The position numbers and the translations under genes are program-made. Shown one piece after another: positions 40,169-53,742 of a stretch of DNA of 64,000 nt; positions within the stretch are counted from its first letter, which is position 1; each line of letters begins with the position of its first letter. The DNA is from Emergomyces orientalis (taxonomy: Eukaryota > Ascomycota > Eurotiomycetes > Onygenales > Ajellomycetaceae). The stretch spans positions 124,001 through 188,000 of the forward strand of contig MOWL01000047.1 in assembly GCA_002110485.1 (NCBI GenBank), written 5' to 3'. The notes under the pieces were generated by a model. It made no database searches. It was given only the letters and a program-made list of their open reading frames with translations, and was not told the origin of the DNA.

Positions 40169-42591
40169 TCTATTGTTCTTTTACTTTCATATAAAAATGT
40201 TGGTGGATTGGGCTCGATTGGTTGATGGTGTGGTGTAGTGTATGTATGATGTCGTTCCGTGTGCGTATCTTTCGGTAGGTAGGAGGTAGATAGGGGAAAG
40301 AAGGTAGAAGGTAGGTTTAGATATGTAGAAGTGAAGGCAGAAGAATCCATATTCTTATATAAATCTTATGTGAAATACGATATCTGTTCTTGAACACAGA
40401 GCCTTTCTTCATTTTCCTATCTTTTTCCCCGGTTGAAAAGAATCATCATCACCGGCTGGATTCCGTTCCCCGCCTCGAAGCTTTGTTTGGGGGGGGCACA
40501 TGTGCAGCACGTAAAAGGAAAAGAAAAAGATTGGTTTACCCGGAGGAGAAGGGTGTTTGTTTGCATGGAAGTGGACTTTGAAAAAGGTATCTTAAGAAAT
40601 TGAAACAAGAGGTTTGGATAGACATCTACTGTATTCTCTCTCCTGGAGTTAGTTCCCACATCCTGGCTGGGAATCTCCTCCTGATAACCAGAGAAAACAA
40701 TGATAAGAACAAACATATCATACAAATAAAAATGATAGAACTGTGAATGACCCTTTTCTTCCACCACTTAAAAGGGGGCTGTTGTTTCTCCCTTAAAGAG
40801 AAGAAAAACAATAAATAACAATACATCCCTTTCTCTAAACTATGAACTATGTACAGTACAAGAACTTGTTCACTCATTCCTCGACTTGACTAGTATCATT
40901 ACCTCTTATCAAAACGACACCAAAGCAAAGCAAAGAAACCCAATGGTAGGTAAAAACAGGAGACTGAAAACAATATATATAGAAAGAAAGAGGGAATAAG
41001 AACCCCCTTTGAACCGCTCGACCTGCCCCGCGTCCCGCCTCAACCTTTAACAGTTTTCTTCTCTTGAAAGATACAAAAAAGTAAAAATCACAAAAGTGAA
41101 CAATGCCATTATTATCTACCCAACACATCCCATACATCCATCCAACTTAGCTCGCTCACCCTCACAAAGAAGATTTTTGTGTGAATAGCTACAGCAGGCA
41201 GGCAGGTAGATAGGCAAGGTAAGGAACGGTAGCTTCCATCTCTCGAAAGTTAGGTATTGTACTGTCCACTTGGGCATATACCTATCTATTACTACCGTCT
41301 AGAGCTGTACGAGGTAGCTTACGCAGTTATTACCCTACCAATCAACCGATCAACTCATCAATCACAACCCATCCAGCTACGCCAAAAGCAAATTGAAGAA
41401 GGCGAAATTTCAACAAAAATCAAATCAATCTAGTAGGAACAAGAACAAGAACAAGAACAAGAACAAGAAAGAAAACACGAAAAGAAGAAGCAGGTCTTAT
41501 ATAAGAGATAGATAGATAGCAGCAGAAAGACCTGGTACATGCGGAGCGGGACAAGGGGGACAACACGAGGACAAACTCAAACAACACTAATGACAACAGC
41601 AAGAAGGGAATAAATAAAAGTAATTTAAAAAAATATAAAAAAAATATAAAAAAAAACAATCCAAAGCAAGTGGATTAATGAAAAATACTGGGGAAACGGA
41701 AATTAGCGGTGGGCAAGAAATAAATTTGTTTGGTGGGGTTGGAGGCAAACGACAAGGTTGAATGAAGGGTAGAGGATATGGAAATGAAAACAGAAGAAAA
41801 CTAAATAATCAAGTTTGACAGACACAAGGAAAAGAAAAGAGAATTATAGCTAAGCATAGTAGACAGATACATGACAAGAAGGCGAGTTTCGCAGTTGTTT
41901 TTTTGGTATTTTTCCTTCGTTAGTATTTCGCACTGGGGTGGTAAAACAGGAAGACGGGGGAAAGGGGAGAAAAAAAAAAAGATAGTAAGTAGCAATTACA
42001 GGATCAATCCTATCAGTCGGAATTCTCAAAACACGCCACACCTGATAAGAGCAAGGAGAAGATATAAAAATAGAAGAGAAAGAAAGCCACAATTTTATAG
42101 CCCGCGTTGCACATGTATCCCGCCACCCTCCTAGAAGCATTTTTTCGGTTTTGGAAAGATGGAAAGAAAAGAAAAAGAGAAATCTCCTCTCGAGAAAGCG
42201 AAACCTAGTCGATAGATAGATTATTAAGTTTGATAAATTTGGTTTTCTTCTCCGTGTTATTCGGTCGAGAGACACAGCAGCAAACAAACAAGCAAACAAA
42301 CAAGGGGGGGCTCAAGAGAAAGGAAGAAAAATCGAAGTCATTACAGAAATGAGATAACGAACAAGAGGTATAAATGAAAGAGCAGAAAAGGAGAAGAAAA
42401 GAAAACAATAAAGAGTGTGTGCGGGTCGAATATTCTTTATGAAAGCAAAGAAAAGGTATTAGAGAGAGCGCTGGAACCATGAGCAGAAGATAGGGATTCA
42501 AAAAAGAAAGATGGAATCACACAAAGAAGGTTGTCGCATATCATAGGTCGACGTCCCATGTCCAAAGCATATATTGGCCACGGGTTGAGTC
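40169..42591. other. Long gene-free spacer
   Basis: About 2.4 kb between the Cys-rich gene's start and the 3' end of the septin gene. A/G-rich low-complexity DNA with a GAACAA hexamer array at about 41431-41470 and several AAAGAAAAG tracts. No gene seen on either strand. Confidence 0.5.
41431..41470. repeat. Hexanucleotide microsatellite (AAGAAC)n
   Basis: About six perfect copies of AAGAAC. Likely a slippage array in untranslated sequence. Confidence 0.75.
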
Positions 42592-44486
42592 TTAACGCAG
42601 CGAGAAACCCTTCCTCTTTATCTTGTCCTCGAGAGGTCTTCCACTTTCGAGACGGGACTTCTTTTCTTCCAATTCTGCACGTTGTCGCTCTAGTTGGTCT
42701 TTCATCTCGCGATGTCGGGCGTAAAGCTCGTCTTCGCTCTGTTTGAGCTTGCTCTCCTTCTCCTGCACTTTTTGTTGGAAAACCATTTTCATCTCTACCT
42801 CCATCTTTGCGAGTTTCTGCTCGTGCAGGGTGCGCTCTTCCTCCTGTTTGACTGCAGGGTTGACCTCCTTGAATACACTTGGGTCCTGAGCAACACCCAT
42901 CTGTGTGAGCTTATCAGATCGGTAGTTCTCGTACAGGGCATTATTCGTGTGTTCCTTGAGTTCTTCCATGTGGGTACGAATGAGCATCTGGCGCAGTTTG
43001 ACGAAGTCGCAGTGCTCCTCATTGTCAACCTCGATGACACCCCAGGGATAACGACGACCTCTGACTTTGCGGCCCTCACCGCTGGTGACCTCTGAGTTCG
43101 CTCCAACAACAGCAAAAGGAACCTTTGACATGATCTCCTGGTTTTCGGCAATGGTCTCTTCATCATCAAGCTCATATCGGGGTCCCTCGAATATTTGGAT
43201 GGAATGGTGTTGGATATCGGCGAGAATCTGCATGGTGTTAGAAGATACATATTTTTCTTCAAAAAATAGGAAGAGATTTAAACAGTATTCTGAGTACGTA
43301 CCCGTTGCTTGAAAAGAGCAATTTCCTCATCGGTCAGGGTATCGGCCTTAGCGATGACGGGGATGAGGTTGACCTTGGTGTGCAAACGGCGCATGACCTC
43401 AATGTCAAGGGGCTTCAGAGAGTGGCCAGTTGGCTGGATGAAGTAGACACACGCATGCACGCGATTGTCCACAATGTTCATGCGGTTAACCTTGTTCTCG
43501 GCTTCCAAGTAAGCGTCGAAACGCTGTTCAATGTTCTCAACAATTGGACGCCAAGAGTCATCGTTGTTGACAAAGTCACCGAAACCGGGGGTATCCACAA
43601 CAGTCAGGCGGAGACGAACGCCATTCTCCTCAATATCGGCGCTGATGGATTCGATGGCAACGGTCTTGGGAATAATATCGAGGCTAGGGCCCTTGCGCTC
43701 CTTGGGGGGGTAGAGGGAGGTGTTGAACAGAGTGTTGACCAGGGTAGACTTTCCCAAACCAGACTCACCTAAATATAGTGGTTTGAGTATAGATATTACA
43801 ACATAACCAAGTGAAAAAAGAGGGACATGTACATACCAACAACCATAACATTGAAGTTGAATCCTTTACGAACACTTTTGCGGTGCCATTGGTTTGGGAG
43901 GTTCGCGAATCCAACATAACCAGTCAATTTCCGACGGACAACGTTCCTCAAGTCACTAGCAGCTTGGGCAGCGGCCTTGGGGTCCTTGGAAGTGACAGTT
44001 TGGGCAACACCCTGACCCATAGGGTTGCTGCGTTCGACATAGGGCGATTTTCCGGTTGCACTGCCAGCAGCTGGAGAAGGTCGGGTGGGAGCCGGAATAC
44101 CGTTAGCTGCTGCGGCTGTATTATCCACATTGTCAGTATTGTTTGCAAACACATTAACCGTCTCCAGATTGTATTTCGGGGAAAGATTGTTGTAGAGTGT
44201 CCTTGGAGCTTTGAGAAATTCAAGCTTCGAGAGGTGCAATGGCCACAGTTTTGGTACTCTTGCTTGGGGGCAGCAACACGAAGCTTTAAATGACCTATAA
44301 AAATAACAATCTTCTTTTTCCGGCTCGTAGAGACCAGGGGGAATAACAAAACATAACAGATGCACACTGCACAGGATATAGGGGTCCCAAAGATTCTCCA
44401 GAGATACAGAGATATACGGGGATGATGTTTATAAATGTTATGGATGCTGGACAGGGCTGCAAGAAAATAAATGGAAGCTTACCCAT
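42592..44486 (-). CDS. aspB: Septin, Cdc3/AspB group
   Basis: Four coding exons: 44486..44483, 44115..43837, 43768..43302, 43227..42592; 461 residues. The first coding exon is only four bases: ATG and the first base of the Ala codon. A 367-bp intron follows (GTAAGC..ACAG) and the next exon restores MAAAANGIPAPTRPSP. The GTPase domain has the P-loop GESGLGKS, VDTPGFGDFV, and AKADTL. It is preceded by a polybasic region (LPNQWHRKSVRKGF) for lipid binding and followed by the septin-unique element (GRRYPWGVIEVDN). The C terminus is a long coiled coil (KMEVEMKMVFQQKV and following) ending KRKGFSLR. Septins of this group form hetero-oligomeric filaments at septa, hyphal branches and conidiophores. 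Confidence 0.92.
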
Positions 44487-45941
44487 CTTGCAGAAGGCTT
44501 CACGGCACAAGGAGCAGGGGAGGTTGTATTCGAAGGATTCGGAGGGAAGGAGGGAGAAAGAAGTATCTGTTATAACCACAGTTGTTAGTTAGCACGAAGC
44601 GTAAGGACACATTTATTTATGAAAAGAGAGAGAGAAAGAGAGTAAAGTGTAAAGAGTAAAAGGGGCATTTAACAAAGGATATTAGGTCCATGGCCCTGAT
44701 ATAAGATGCGGGTAGTACACCACATACTTTCTTTCTCTCTTCAAATACCCGCAGAATTTCAGGAAAAATCTAGTATCAATGCAGTGAGGAAGGGGGAGAG
44801 GTTGAAAAAAACCGAAATAACAGGGAGGAAATATGGTGTTTCACGGCCTTACCAAGAGATTTTTTTTTTCTCCAACAGGGATACGAGATCAATGAGAGAC
44901 GAACAAAGGGAAGGGGGAGGAAAGGAAGCACAAGCTCAGAACACTGTCCAGACAAGACGAATGAAGAGCAATTTTTCTCTTTTTATATAAAAAATATAAG
45001 GGATGAACGAAGGTGGATGGGAAACGAAGGATTCAATTGGGGGCTGAAGGTTGTGGGAAATCTTCACCTGGGGTTAAGGGAGTAAAAGGTTCGGGGATAG
45101 AAGATATAGCAAGAGAGAGAATAAGAAGGGAGAAGAGAAGAATAAGAAGAAGAAAAGAGTGAGATCTCCTGAGGGCGCTGGCGAAGGCGAGAGAGAGTCC
45201 TGGGGGGGGAGTTGGGGAGAGAGAAGATTGAGAGACAGAGACAGACAGATAGACAAAAACAAGAAGAAGCGAAGGGAACACGGAAAGGGGTTGGATCAAC
45301 TTTAGGGGACGAGGAAACGGACGCGGACTGCCCAGTTGTGAGGTAATGGGGTATGGTATGGTATGGTAAAGGTAAGGGTGTTGTTGTCCCCCTGGGGCCC
45401 CGGGTTCTCCCTGAACTATGCCGTTTTGGGCGCTGAAGTTACCGCTCCATACCAATTGATACGCTGATCCCTAGCCCCCCTGGTATTGAAATTTTGCAGG
45501 TGCAGCCCGCTGTTGGCTATCTGGATACGCTGTTTGGGAGGTTTTTTTTTTTTAATTTATAAATTACTAGGCCAGCAAATAACCTTGAAACCATACGCGC
45601 TTGTCTGGACTTGGTAATTTATTGACGCCCATCTTGATTGGGCTTAGCGTAAATTAAAAACCCCCCTGGTAAGCCCCCATTACTGGAAAGATCGATATGG
45701 TCACGTGATCAGTGCCTTGCCTCCAAAGATTTGATGCTCGGAATTACTTTCCCCCGCTCGGACTTTTTTCTTCTGCCAAGGTTCCAAGGTTCGTCTCGAA
45801 TTTCCATTTGCGGACAATTTTCAAACGTCATTCTGGATCTACAACTTGGGAAAAAGCTACGGCGATGGATGTACAGTACAAGTACATGCATGATTGATAT
45901 ATATACCTAGGTACCAACTGCATAGAAATATAATCCCTCCA
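44487..45941. promoter_or_regulatory. Divergent promoter region, septin and thiamine pyrophosphokinase
   Basis: About 1.45 kb with the septin gene leaving to the left and the kinase gene to the right. A/G-rich stretch at 44600-45300. A short upstream ORF of about ten codons begins at 45864 in the kinase leader. No TPP riboswitch hallmark (CTGAGA with a matching ACCTGA arm) was found. Confidence 0.4.
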
Positions 45942-47236
45942 ATGGACTGGTATCCGGCGCAGTTCTTTAATACTGCTGCCCCGCCATCCTCCCCATTCGC
46001 CCTTCTTGTGCTCAACCAGCCAATAAACCAAAATGCATACAGGATCCTCAACAAGCATGGTAAGATCCCGTCTTATCTTTGAGTGGATATATATATAGAT
46101 TACATATGTTACATATATGAATGAATCAGTGAACAAAACTGACATTAGGTTAACAATCTAGCAAGCTTTACAGTATGCGCAGACGGCGGGGCAAACCGTC
46201 TCTACAACCTCATGCGTAAATCGGGCAGGGAATCAATAGAGGTAGATACCCCAGTTTATAGAACAAATTGAATATATTAAGAAAGAGGAAAGAAAAAAAG
46301 ACAAAAAATCTCCCAATCCCCAGACGTATCAGTCATTTAAATACTTTTTCTAAAAATGGAAAAAAAATATCACAGCTTCCCGACGCAATAGTTGGAGACT
46401 TAGACTCCATATCCCCCGAGGTCCGAAAGCACTATGAAGACCTGCATGTCCCCGTTATCCATGACCCAGATCAGTATTCTACAGACGTCACCAAATGTCT
46501 GTGCTATCTGCGCTCGCGTACTCAGAGTATTATAGCATCCAGTGGCAAAAACGGTACCGCAACCGCAGTAGTAGCAGCAACAACAACAACAAGAACAACA
46601 ACAACAACACCAACAACACCAGCTGAACAGCACCCTCCAGACATCGACGTCCTCCTCCTAGGCGGCCTAGGCGGACGTGTTGATCAGGCCTTTTCACTCA
46701 TCAATCACCTATGCACCTCATCAACATCGAGGTCGCCATCAACCCAATCGCCCTCATCACCTTCCGCACCCTCAGCGTCATCATCTTCTCCTCCTGCCCC
46801 GCTTCCTCCCCATGAACACAACCAATTATACCTAATCTCTGAAGAAAGCATATCCTTCATCCTCCGCCGCGGGCATAACAGAATCCATACCCCCGGTGGC
46901 TCCCTGATGGGACCATCACTTACCTCTGCACTACCACCACTACCACCACTACCACCACCAACAACACAACCAACCCAACCAACCCAACCAACCCCCTTCT
47001 CCGAAAATATCGGCATCATCCCCATCGCCGGCCCAGCCGTCATAACCACACACGGCCTCAAATGGGACGTCCAGGACTGGAAAACCCAATTTGGCGGGCA
47101 GGTTAGTACGAGTAACCATGTGCGCAGTGAAGTTGTGGAGGTGGATGTTGATGCTGAGGTTCCCGTGTTGTTTACGGTGGAGTTGGCGGGGTGGCTGAAA
47201 GGGGGGAGGGGGTTAGCAATGTACGAAAATATATAA
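45942..47236 (+). CDS. thi80: Thiamine pyrophosphokinase
   Basis: Three exons: 45942..46059, 46162..46241, 46376..47236; phases agree, 352 residues. It transfers pyrophosphate from ATP to thiamine to form TPP. Family motifs in order: ALLVLNQPINQ, VCADGGANRLYNL, LPDAIVGDLDSI with the metal-binding Asp residues, YSTDVTKCL, LGGLGGRVDQAF, SFILRRGHNRI, IGIIPIAGPA, GLKWDV and STSNHV near the end. Two low-complexity insertions extend it over the usual size: a Thr-rich stretch coded by an ACAACA array (46580-46620), and Ser/Pro-rich plus PTQPTQPT tracts (46730-46990). The catalytic core appears complete. A small upstream ORF at 45864 may reduce translation. Confidence 0.88.
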
Positions 47237-48733
47237 ATTTGGCAAATGTTATTAGCATATAGATTTTTCTTCTTTTTTTTTTCATATACATAGATGGGGG
47301 GTTGATTGGTTTATCTGTATTATAGTTATAGGTGGACAAAAACAGGAGATCCTGGATGGTTGGGCGGCATGTTATTTTTATTGTATAATTTATCATTGTG
47401 CTTTTAATTATCTGACGGCATTACAAAACTTTCTTTTTTCCATCCATCCATCCATGCACCGCATTACATCATGATCAATTAGTAGCCATGAACAGAGGGT
47501 TTCAAAAGAACATCTCGATACCTTCAACCGTCACAATATCAGAAAAATACATAAGACAATTATATATAATACTGTAATTTCCTGTCACTCGCATCCGCAT
47601 CCGCACCGCATCAACATCCACCAAATCGAAGAAAGCAAAACTTTTACTATAAAGAAGAAAAAAAGAAAGTAAAAAAAAATAACATACTACTACCACAACC
47701 GCTTCCACCTCCAGGCATAACAATGTAACGGCCAGACCCAACCACCACCACAAGAACAGCAAGTCGCAAAATCTGGTTTTTTCGAAAACTGCCCTTAGGC
47801 CCATACATATAGAAACACGGAAGGCCAAAAAGAAAAAAGAAAATAGAAAAAGAAAGAAAGAAAGAAAGACGAGGAAAGGAATAGTTACATCCGTGTATTC
47901 GTTATCTTAGAGATCCGAAAGAAAGAATGCCGCTGATATTTCTCCCACTATCTCTTCCCTTGAGGAAGTCGTGTGACAAAACACACAAAACCGACGTGTT
48001 TCTTGCCTTGTTTTTTCTTTCTTCTTTTTTATTGTTTAGTTTACCTTGCGTGGACAGGTTTGGGGAAATTGCCAACAGTGGTATTTGGAGGAAGGAAAGG
48101 AGGGGTTGGATGTCCAGCAGACGATGATGACCCGTTCCCCGTGCGAAATTGCGAAACGATGGGAATCATACTGATCCCCGGGTTTCCCCCGCCACATCAC
48201 TTACGATAACATGGAGGGATCCGGAGGACGATCTCTAGCCGTTCCGTTCATCATATCTCTGGCGTTTTAATTCGGTTCGTAAAATGCTTTTAATTCTAGA
48301 GCTCTCTCTCTCTCCCCTCTCTCGTTGTTTCTTTTCTCTGGCAAGGGGGGCGACGGCGAAGAAGAAAGTAGACATGGGAGAGCACATATATGTATAAGAT
48401 ATATGTATATCCCATGTTTATTTCTCGGAGGGGTGGTTGGTTGGCTTTCATTCGCGAAGGCTTGTTTCTTTTGCTTTTTCAAGTCCTGTATAGATAAAAG
48501 AAAAGAAATTTCCTCCCGTAAATATCCGGGAAGAAAGAACCAGAAATTAGCATATCTTATTTCTTTATGTAGTGTTCTTCTTTATATTTCTTTCAGTAGG
48601 GAAATGCAGGTAGTGAATTTTTCTTCTTCTCTCTTGGGCCAAGGTACCCAGGGTATAATAGGTACTCTTCAGGGGTGTCACTATCATAAACTGTCTGTGC
48701 TTGCATGGGGTCGGTGAAATAAAAAGTTGAAAT
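47237..48733. other. Gene-free spacer between convergent genes
   Basis: About 1.5 kb of 3' sequence shared by the kinase gene and UPF2. AT-rich with T/C and AAGA runs; no supported ORF. Confidence 0.45.
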
Positions 48734-51700
48734 CTAATTTTCATCATACCAATCAACATCGCTAAGTTGTAACTTGCGAGAACGGAATCCGCTGCGATTT
48801 GAACTCGATTTATCAGTGCTCCGCGGGTCTCGATGGGAACGCTTATCCGGGCCTTGTTTTTTACGCATGATTCCTTTAGTATTGGGGTTCTCTTCCAGTG
48901 GTGGGTATTTTGGGGAGGAAAAAGAGGAAGTGTTGAATTCACCGTCACTGGGTTCATTGTCGTCTCCTAAGTCATAGTTAAGCACTAGGTTCTTGATGCG
49001 CTGCTGCTCCTCGCGCTCGGCCTGTTGTTGGGATTTCATCGCGACGGCAAAGCTGGAGTCGGAGGGCAGGTCGATTGTGCGGGTCTACACAAAACAAAAA
49101 TAAGGAGTGTGGTTAGAGAACTCTACAGGAGAGCATATAATAATATTTTTCTTAGTACGATGAAGAATATGGGGATAGGGGGCGCAAATGCAGACCTGTT
49201 GTCGGTTTCCTCGTTTTGTCATGAGGGAAAATGCCATTGTATTCGGCGCATGCTGACTAGCTTCGTTGTTCTCTTCGGCAGCCGACGATGAATCGCGTGG
49301 AGTGCGTCTCATCGGCAACGGGACATCGAACATTGCCTTGCGTTCGAATTTGCGGGACTGCAAACTTTCAGCCATCATTTTCTCGAATTCTCGATCAAAT
49401 TCAGCTTCAGCTTCTGGGTCAAGCTGCTCTTCCTGGCGTGTAACGAAAATCTGCTCTTCCTCCTCAGATTCGGAATCGTGCTCTTGGTCCGGATCACGAA
49501 CAGTCTAAGGCATAGAAATTAGATTTTTTTTTGCATTTTTCACTTAGAAGGTATAAAATTTCAAGATCTATACCTCCTCAACTTCGTCGCTAGATGAGTT
49601 TTCTTCATCCTTTTCTTCATCCGCGTCCGGTATCGCATCGTCTTCAAAGCCATCTTCAGATGATGAACTCTCTCCCTCATCCTCCGGTTCAGGAGCCTTG
49701 TCCGCTTCTTGTGCAGTCTCCTGTACCTTGTAGTTCTGTGCTACAGCTTCACTAAAAAGGCGGGTAGCTTCAACAGGGTCAGTAGCGATCTTCCACTGTG
49801 GGCGAGTCAAAGCATAGGTATCCTGAACGAGGAAATCCACGTCCATGGGCAGTGGGTCTTTCGTAAACAGGTAGTACTGAGATAATGTATTAGCTGCCTG
49901 AAACGAATTTGTCTCTTCGGGAGGTTATACCTGAAAGAAAGTCAAGAAGAAATCGAGTTTTTTCTTCGCTGATCCGCGATCAAAGCAGACCCCACATGTA
50001 TCAAGGAGGGTGCACACCAATCGGATTCGGAAAAAATCATCAGGCATATCCAAAGGGTTAATCTTCCCTGGACCCGGTATGCCGCCCTCTAATATTCACG
50101 TCAGCAACTCTGCCTCACGAAGGGGATCCAGGTATGTACTTACCATGCCCGAATGTAACGATCCGGTAAAGCGTATCAAAAATGACCGGCGAGTCGACCA
50201 TTTTGTAATTGTATAACTCTCCCAGATACTTAACCTCGGCGATCCGTCTCTGGTTGAATTTAAAATCATTTTGCTCCAGCCCTAGGGTAATGTACTCGAG
50301 TATGTTGTCTACAATCCCAATGACAAAATCTTGATGGTACCGGTAGAGAGCACTGACAAGGATTGCCAGGATGTGAATGTTCCCATACTTGACCTTGCCG
50401 GGCTTGCTGAATATTCGCTCGAGAATTTGGACGACCTTGTTATTGTCAATACTTATTCGTCCATCAAGCAATGCAGAATTTTTTTTTTTAAATCTCACCT
50501 CTTGCTCCTCCCAGTGAAGTTTTCGGATACATTTCAAGATCTTAGTGTAATTCCGCTTATTCATATCGAGGAAGAGTAGTTTCCTAATATACAGTTCCAT
50601 GGGAGTGCGCTCTTTTTGTTGGATAGCGGGTCGCTGGGGAGGATCGACGTAGTACATCGCATTCTCAATAATCATGCGCTCTTGCTGGCCAAGATGCTGA
50701 GCGGTTTTCTTTCGGCTCAGTGTTTCCAGGAAGGATGCCATCCGTGGGGCCGTTTCTGGGTTTCGGAAGAGATATCGACCGCAATTCTCCAGCAAATTGC
50801 CAATGATCTCAATATTCATTCGAGAGAAGTCGTCGAGGCTAACTTTGAAACAATGAAAAATGACATGTTCGGGGACGACGCCGAACTTGGTTAGTTCAGC
50901 TAGATATCGAATATTACTCGTCCGTACCTGACCCAGGAATTCCTTTTGTTTACGGCGTTGTAGACTACGGAATTCTTCGTCAAGATAGCTGATAAGGCCT
51001 TGGGGAATATCGGGTAGGTATTGGCCAAGGGTGGCGACTAGGCGAGCATAAAGAGGAAGAAGGTCGGTGCGACCTTTGGGCGCCTCTTGGATGGCCTTCA
51101 CCAATCTATTCCGAGACGCTTTGGAGTTGAGAAAGCAAAATTCCAGCGCCAGCTGATCAACTGAGTCTTTGGTTTGAAGTTCCGGAAGCTTTGCCAGCAG
51201 GGCATCGACCTGGGCACCAACGGTTTTATTAACCATAGCAGTGGACTGGTCATCGGCTTCCTGGTTGTTGGTAATTTCAGAGGTGGTCAGGCCTGGTTTC
51301 GTAGCCTCCGCTTTGCCAGACTGGTCAGCTGGAACACCGTTTGTAGCTTCGCCGTCGGCCTTCTTTTTCACCTGATCATCTCCATCTGGTTTTTTCTTTT
51401 TGCCATCTTCCAGAAGAACGGCTGGCACTTTACCCTTCAAATCCACTAAATTCTCATAAAATCGGCGCTCGTCTTCGTCTTCCCAGATGCCGGGGCCTTC
51501 ACCTTGTCCGCGCAAATATTCTCCGGTTTTGACGAGACCTATACTGCCACCAAGCGCAGAATCACCTGCCTCCTTCTCCATTAGATCTGGCATATCCGAA
51601 CCAAGGATCTCACACAGGACCTGTGTATTCGAGACGAGCTTTTCATGGGCCTTGGACTGCTTCTCGAAATTAGATTGCCGATCTTCGAATATTTCACCAC

Positions 51701-52952
51701 TCTTCACATATGCTTCCGCATTTTTGCGACTCTGCGTCGCCAGGGCTTTCTGATCGCGGACAACGTGTGTTTTAACATCCTCAAGATACCGACTAAGGAT
51801 GTTTCTAAATCGGAGCTGGAGCTTCTCGGAAGCTAGCGGCGGATCATCTCCTGTTGATTCAGCATGAGACTCATCATCGCCCGATCCAATCTCCGGTCCA
51901 TCTTTCCCCGTAGTTTCCGCAGTCGCCCCATCCGCCTCCACATTCTTCCTGCCTTCCTCCATCCCCTTCGCCCCCAGAACATCCCAGCTGTAGGTTCTCG
52001 CAAACAACACCGCCAATGGTAAATTGACATGCTCGCGGTCATGCCCCAAGAGATCCTTCAGCACTTCCAGTGGGAACGGCTCTGCCTCCCTATCCTGATC
52101 ACCCTTCGTCGCAGCCTGAACCAGCTTGGATTTCGCAAGCCCATCAGATGTAGAACCCTTGCCACCACCGACACCACCAATAGTAGCTGCACCATCCTTC
52201 CCCTTCGTTCCTAAATCATCCGGCCTTTCCACATCTTCCAAGCTTCGCAGGAACCCAACAAGCCATAGCTCTGTCACGATACGCAGCAGAACCCGCTGCC
52301 TGCCCAGCCGTTCTTTTTCTTCCCGCTCACGCACATCCTGGGTCCATGCCTTCAACTGCGCCTTATCCGGTGTCGTCAGACCTCGACCCAACAGCCATCC
52401 AAGCTGCTTGGTGAATTCATCAGGGCCAAACCGCTGGTGTAGGGCGCTGGCGATTTCTACCCCTGCGGCGATTTCTCCGGGGGACTTGAGTTTGCCAAAA
52501 CCTTCGTAGGCCGCGGATATAATCTCGGATAGATACTTGTGTAGTGATAGAGTACGAATATCTGCGAGGAAAGTAGGGAGGGCGGCAGCGGTAATACCAG
52601 TTCGGAGACGTTTGATAAAGGCCGTATTTTTCTTCAGAGCGGAGTCGAGAGATTTGTTAACCGGGAAGATATCTATACATTGCAAAATTAATTTTTAAAA
52701 CCAGATCATTATATCTTGTTATTTTCTTCTCGGGGTCGAGCGAAACAGTAGTTGAAGGTAGATAATAAAAGAAGGTATGCGGGGGGAGGGTGAGGCCGGC
52801 AGTGAACGTACCAGTCTCTTTGGCCCATGCCCGTGCATTCAACATGCGCAGTTCTCCTATTCAACACATGAAGTATTAGTACTACGCAGCAGACGAAGAT
52901 ATAGCAGATTCCTAAAAAAAGTTGATGACATACTCTTCCTTGCACGATCCAT
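48734..52952 (-). CDS. upf2: UPF2/NMD2, nonsense-mediated mRNA decay factor
   Basis: Seven exons: 52952..52934, 52856..52812, 52672..50144, 50088..49931, 49876..49574, 49504..49196, 49084..48734; all phases agree, 1237 residues. The first two exons are 19 and 45 bp and code MDRARKRELRMLNARAWAKE, continuing into IFPVNKSLDSALKKNTAFIKRLR. Three MIF4G domains are seen as long alpha-helical stretches; the last includes RLVCTLLDTCGVCFDRGSAKKKLDFF. An acidic region (DEGESSSSEDGFEDDA) and a basic C terminus with PLPMRRTPRD follow, the part that binds Upf1 in homologs. The protein bridges Upf3 and Upf1 on exon junctions or the terminating ribosome. It overlaps no neighbour. Confidence 0.92.
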
Positions 52953-53742
52953 CTCTCGTGTTCTCCTCAGTCTACCACCGTTGTGGTTGTTTGCGGCTCG
53001 GGGGATGCGGTCAAGCTGGGTCAGATCCCCTCAACAGTCCAGAAGCACAGATTAGAGACGGCGTTGACCACCTCATTGGGTGCAGAGCAAACAGACAGGT
53101 GGTCTGGAGCTGGACAGGTTTAACAAAGGTATGAGCAAGTACTGCAAATTCTGTTGGCTCAGTAGTAAAATATGATAGCGCGAACACTCACAACTGCAGC
53201 GGCGAAGTGCGTTTGTGTGGAGAATAGTTAATAAAAGGAGCTGCGTGAACGGAGAAAAGTTGGCGTCACCGAAGAGAAAGAGCAGCAGTTGAACTTTGAA
53301 CTTTGAACTTTGGATAGAAATACTGGGATTTTTATGTATGATAATGTTTTGGATTCGATTACCAACTGAAAATCTTGCTTTAAAATAACACCATAAGATA
53401 ATTAAATATAAATATGTTCATTCTTTTTATAGTACTTAACAGTCAAACATCAAAATGCTCCCCCAAAAGTACATACATTTCATAAAGAAGATCAACCCCC
53501 GCCAACGACGCAGAGTTACCTTCATACACCGTCAAACGATGCCAACTAATAGCACAATTCCATGACACAAATACCCAGATGTCTTTCAATTACAGCAAAT
53601 TATCACTTCATCATACATTCATTCATTCATTCAATCATTCAATCATCATCTTTCCCAAGCCCACTCCCCGCTCCTCCCCCCTCCCCCCAAAAAAAAAAAA
53701 AAAAAAAAGAAATCAAAATCATATCTATAATATAGATATACC
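52953..53742. other. Spacer: UPF2 promoter and 3' region of small gene
   Basis: About 790 bp. Contains an A run of about 23 bases near 53690 and an ATTC repeat at about 53620-53645. No supported ORF. Confidence 0.4.

Noticed and set aside
40390..42500. Several frames of 60-150 codons in the spacer before the septin gene
   Set aside because: All are biased Phe/Leu/Ser or Lys/Arg translations of A/G-rich DNA and overlap each other on both strands.
45600..46060. Possible TPP riboswitch in front of thiamine pyrophosphokinase
   Set aside because: The conserved CTGAGA and ACCTGA arms are absent; only a short upstream ORF is present.
29607..53700. Regular short repeats as a possible CRISPR or satellite array
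   Set aside because: They are simple microsatellites (CAAT, AATC, GAACAA, homopolymers) without spacers.
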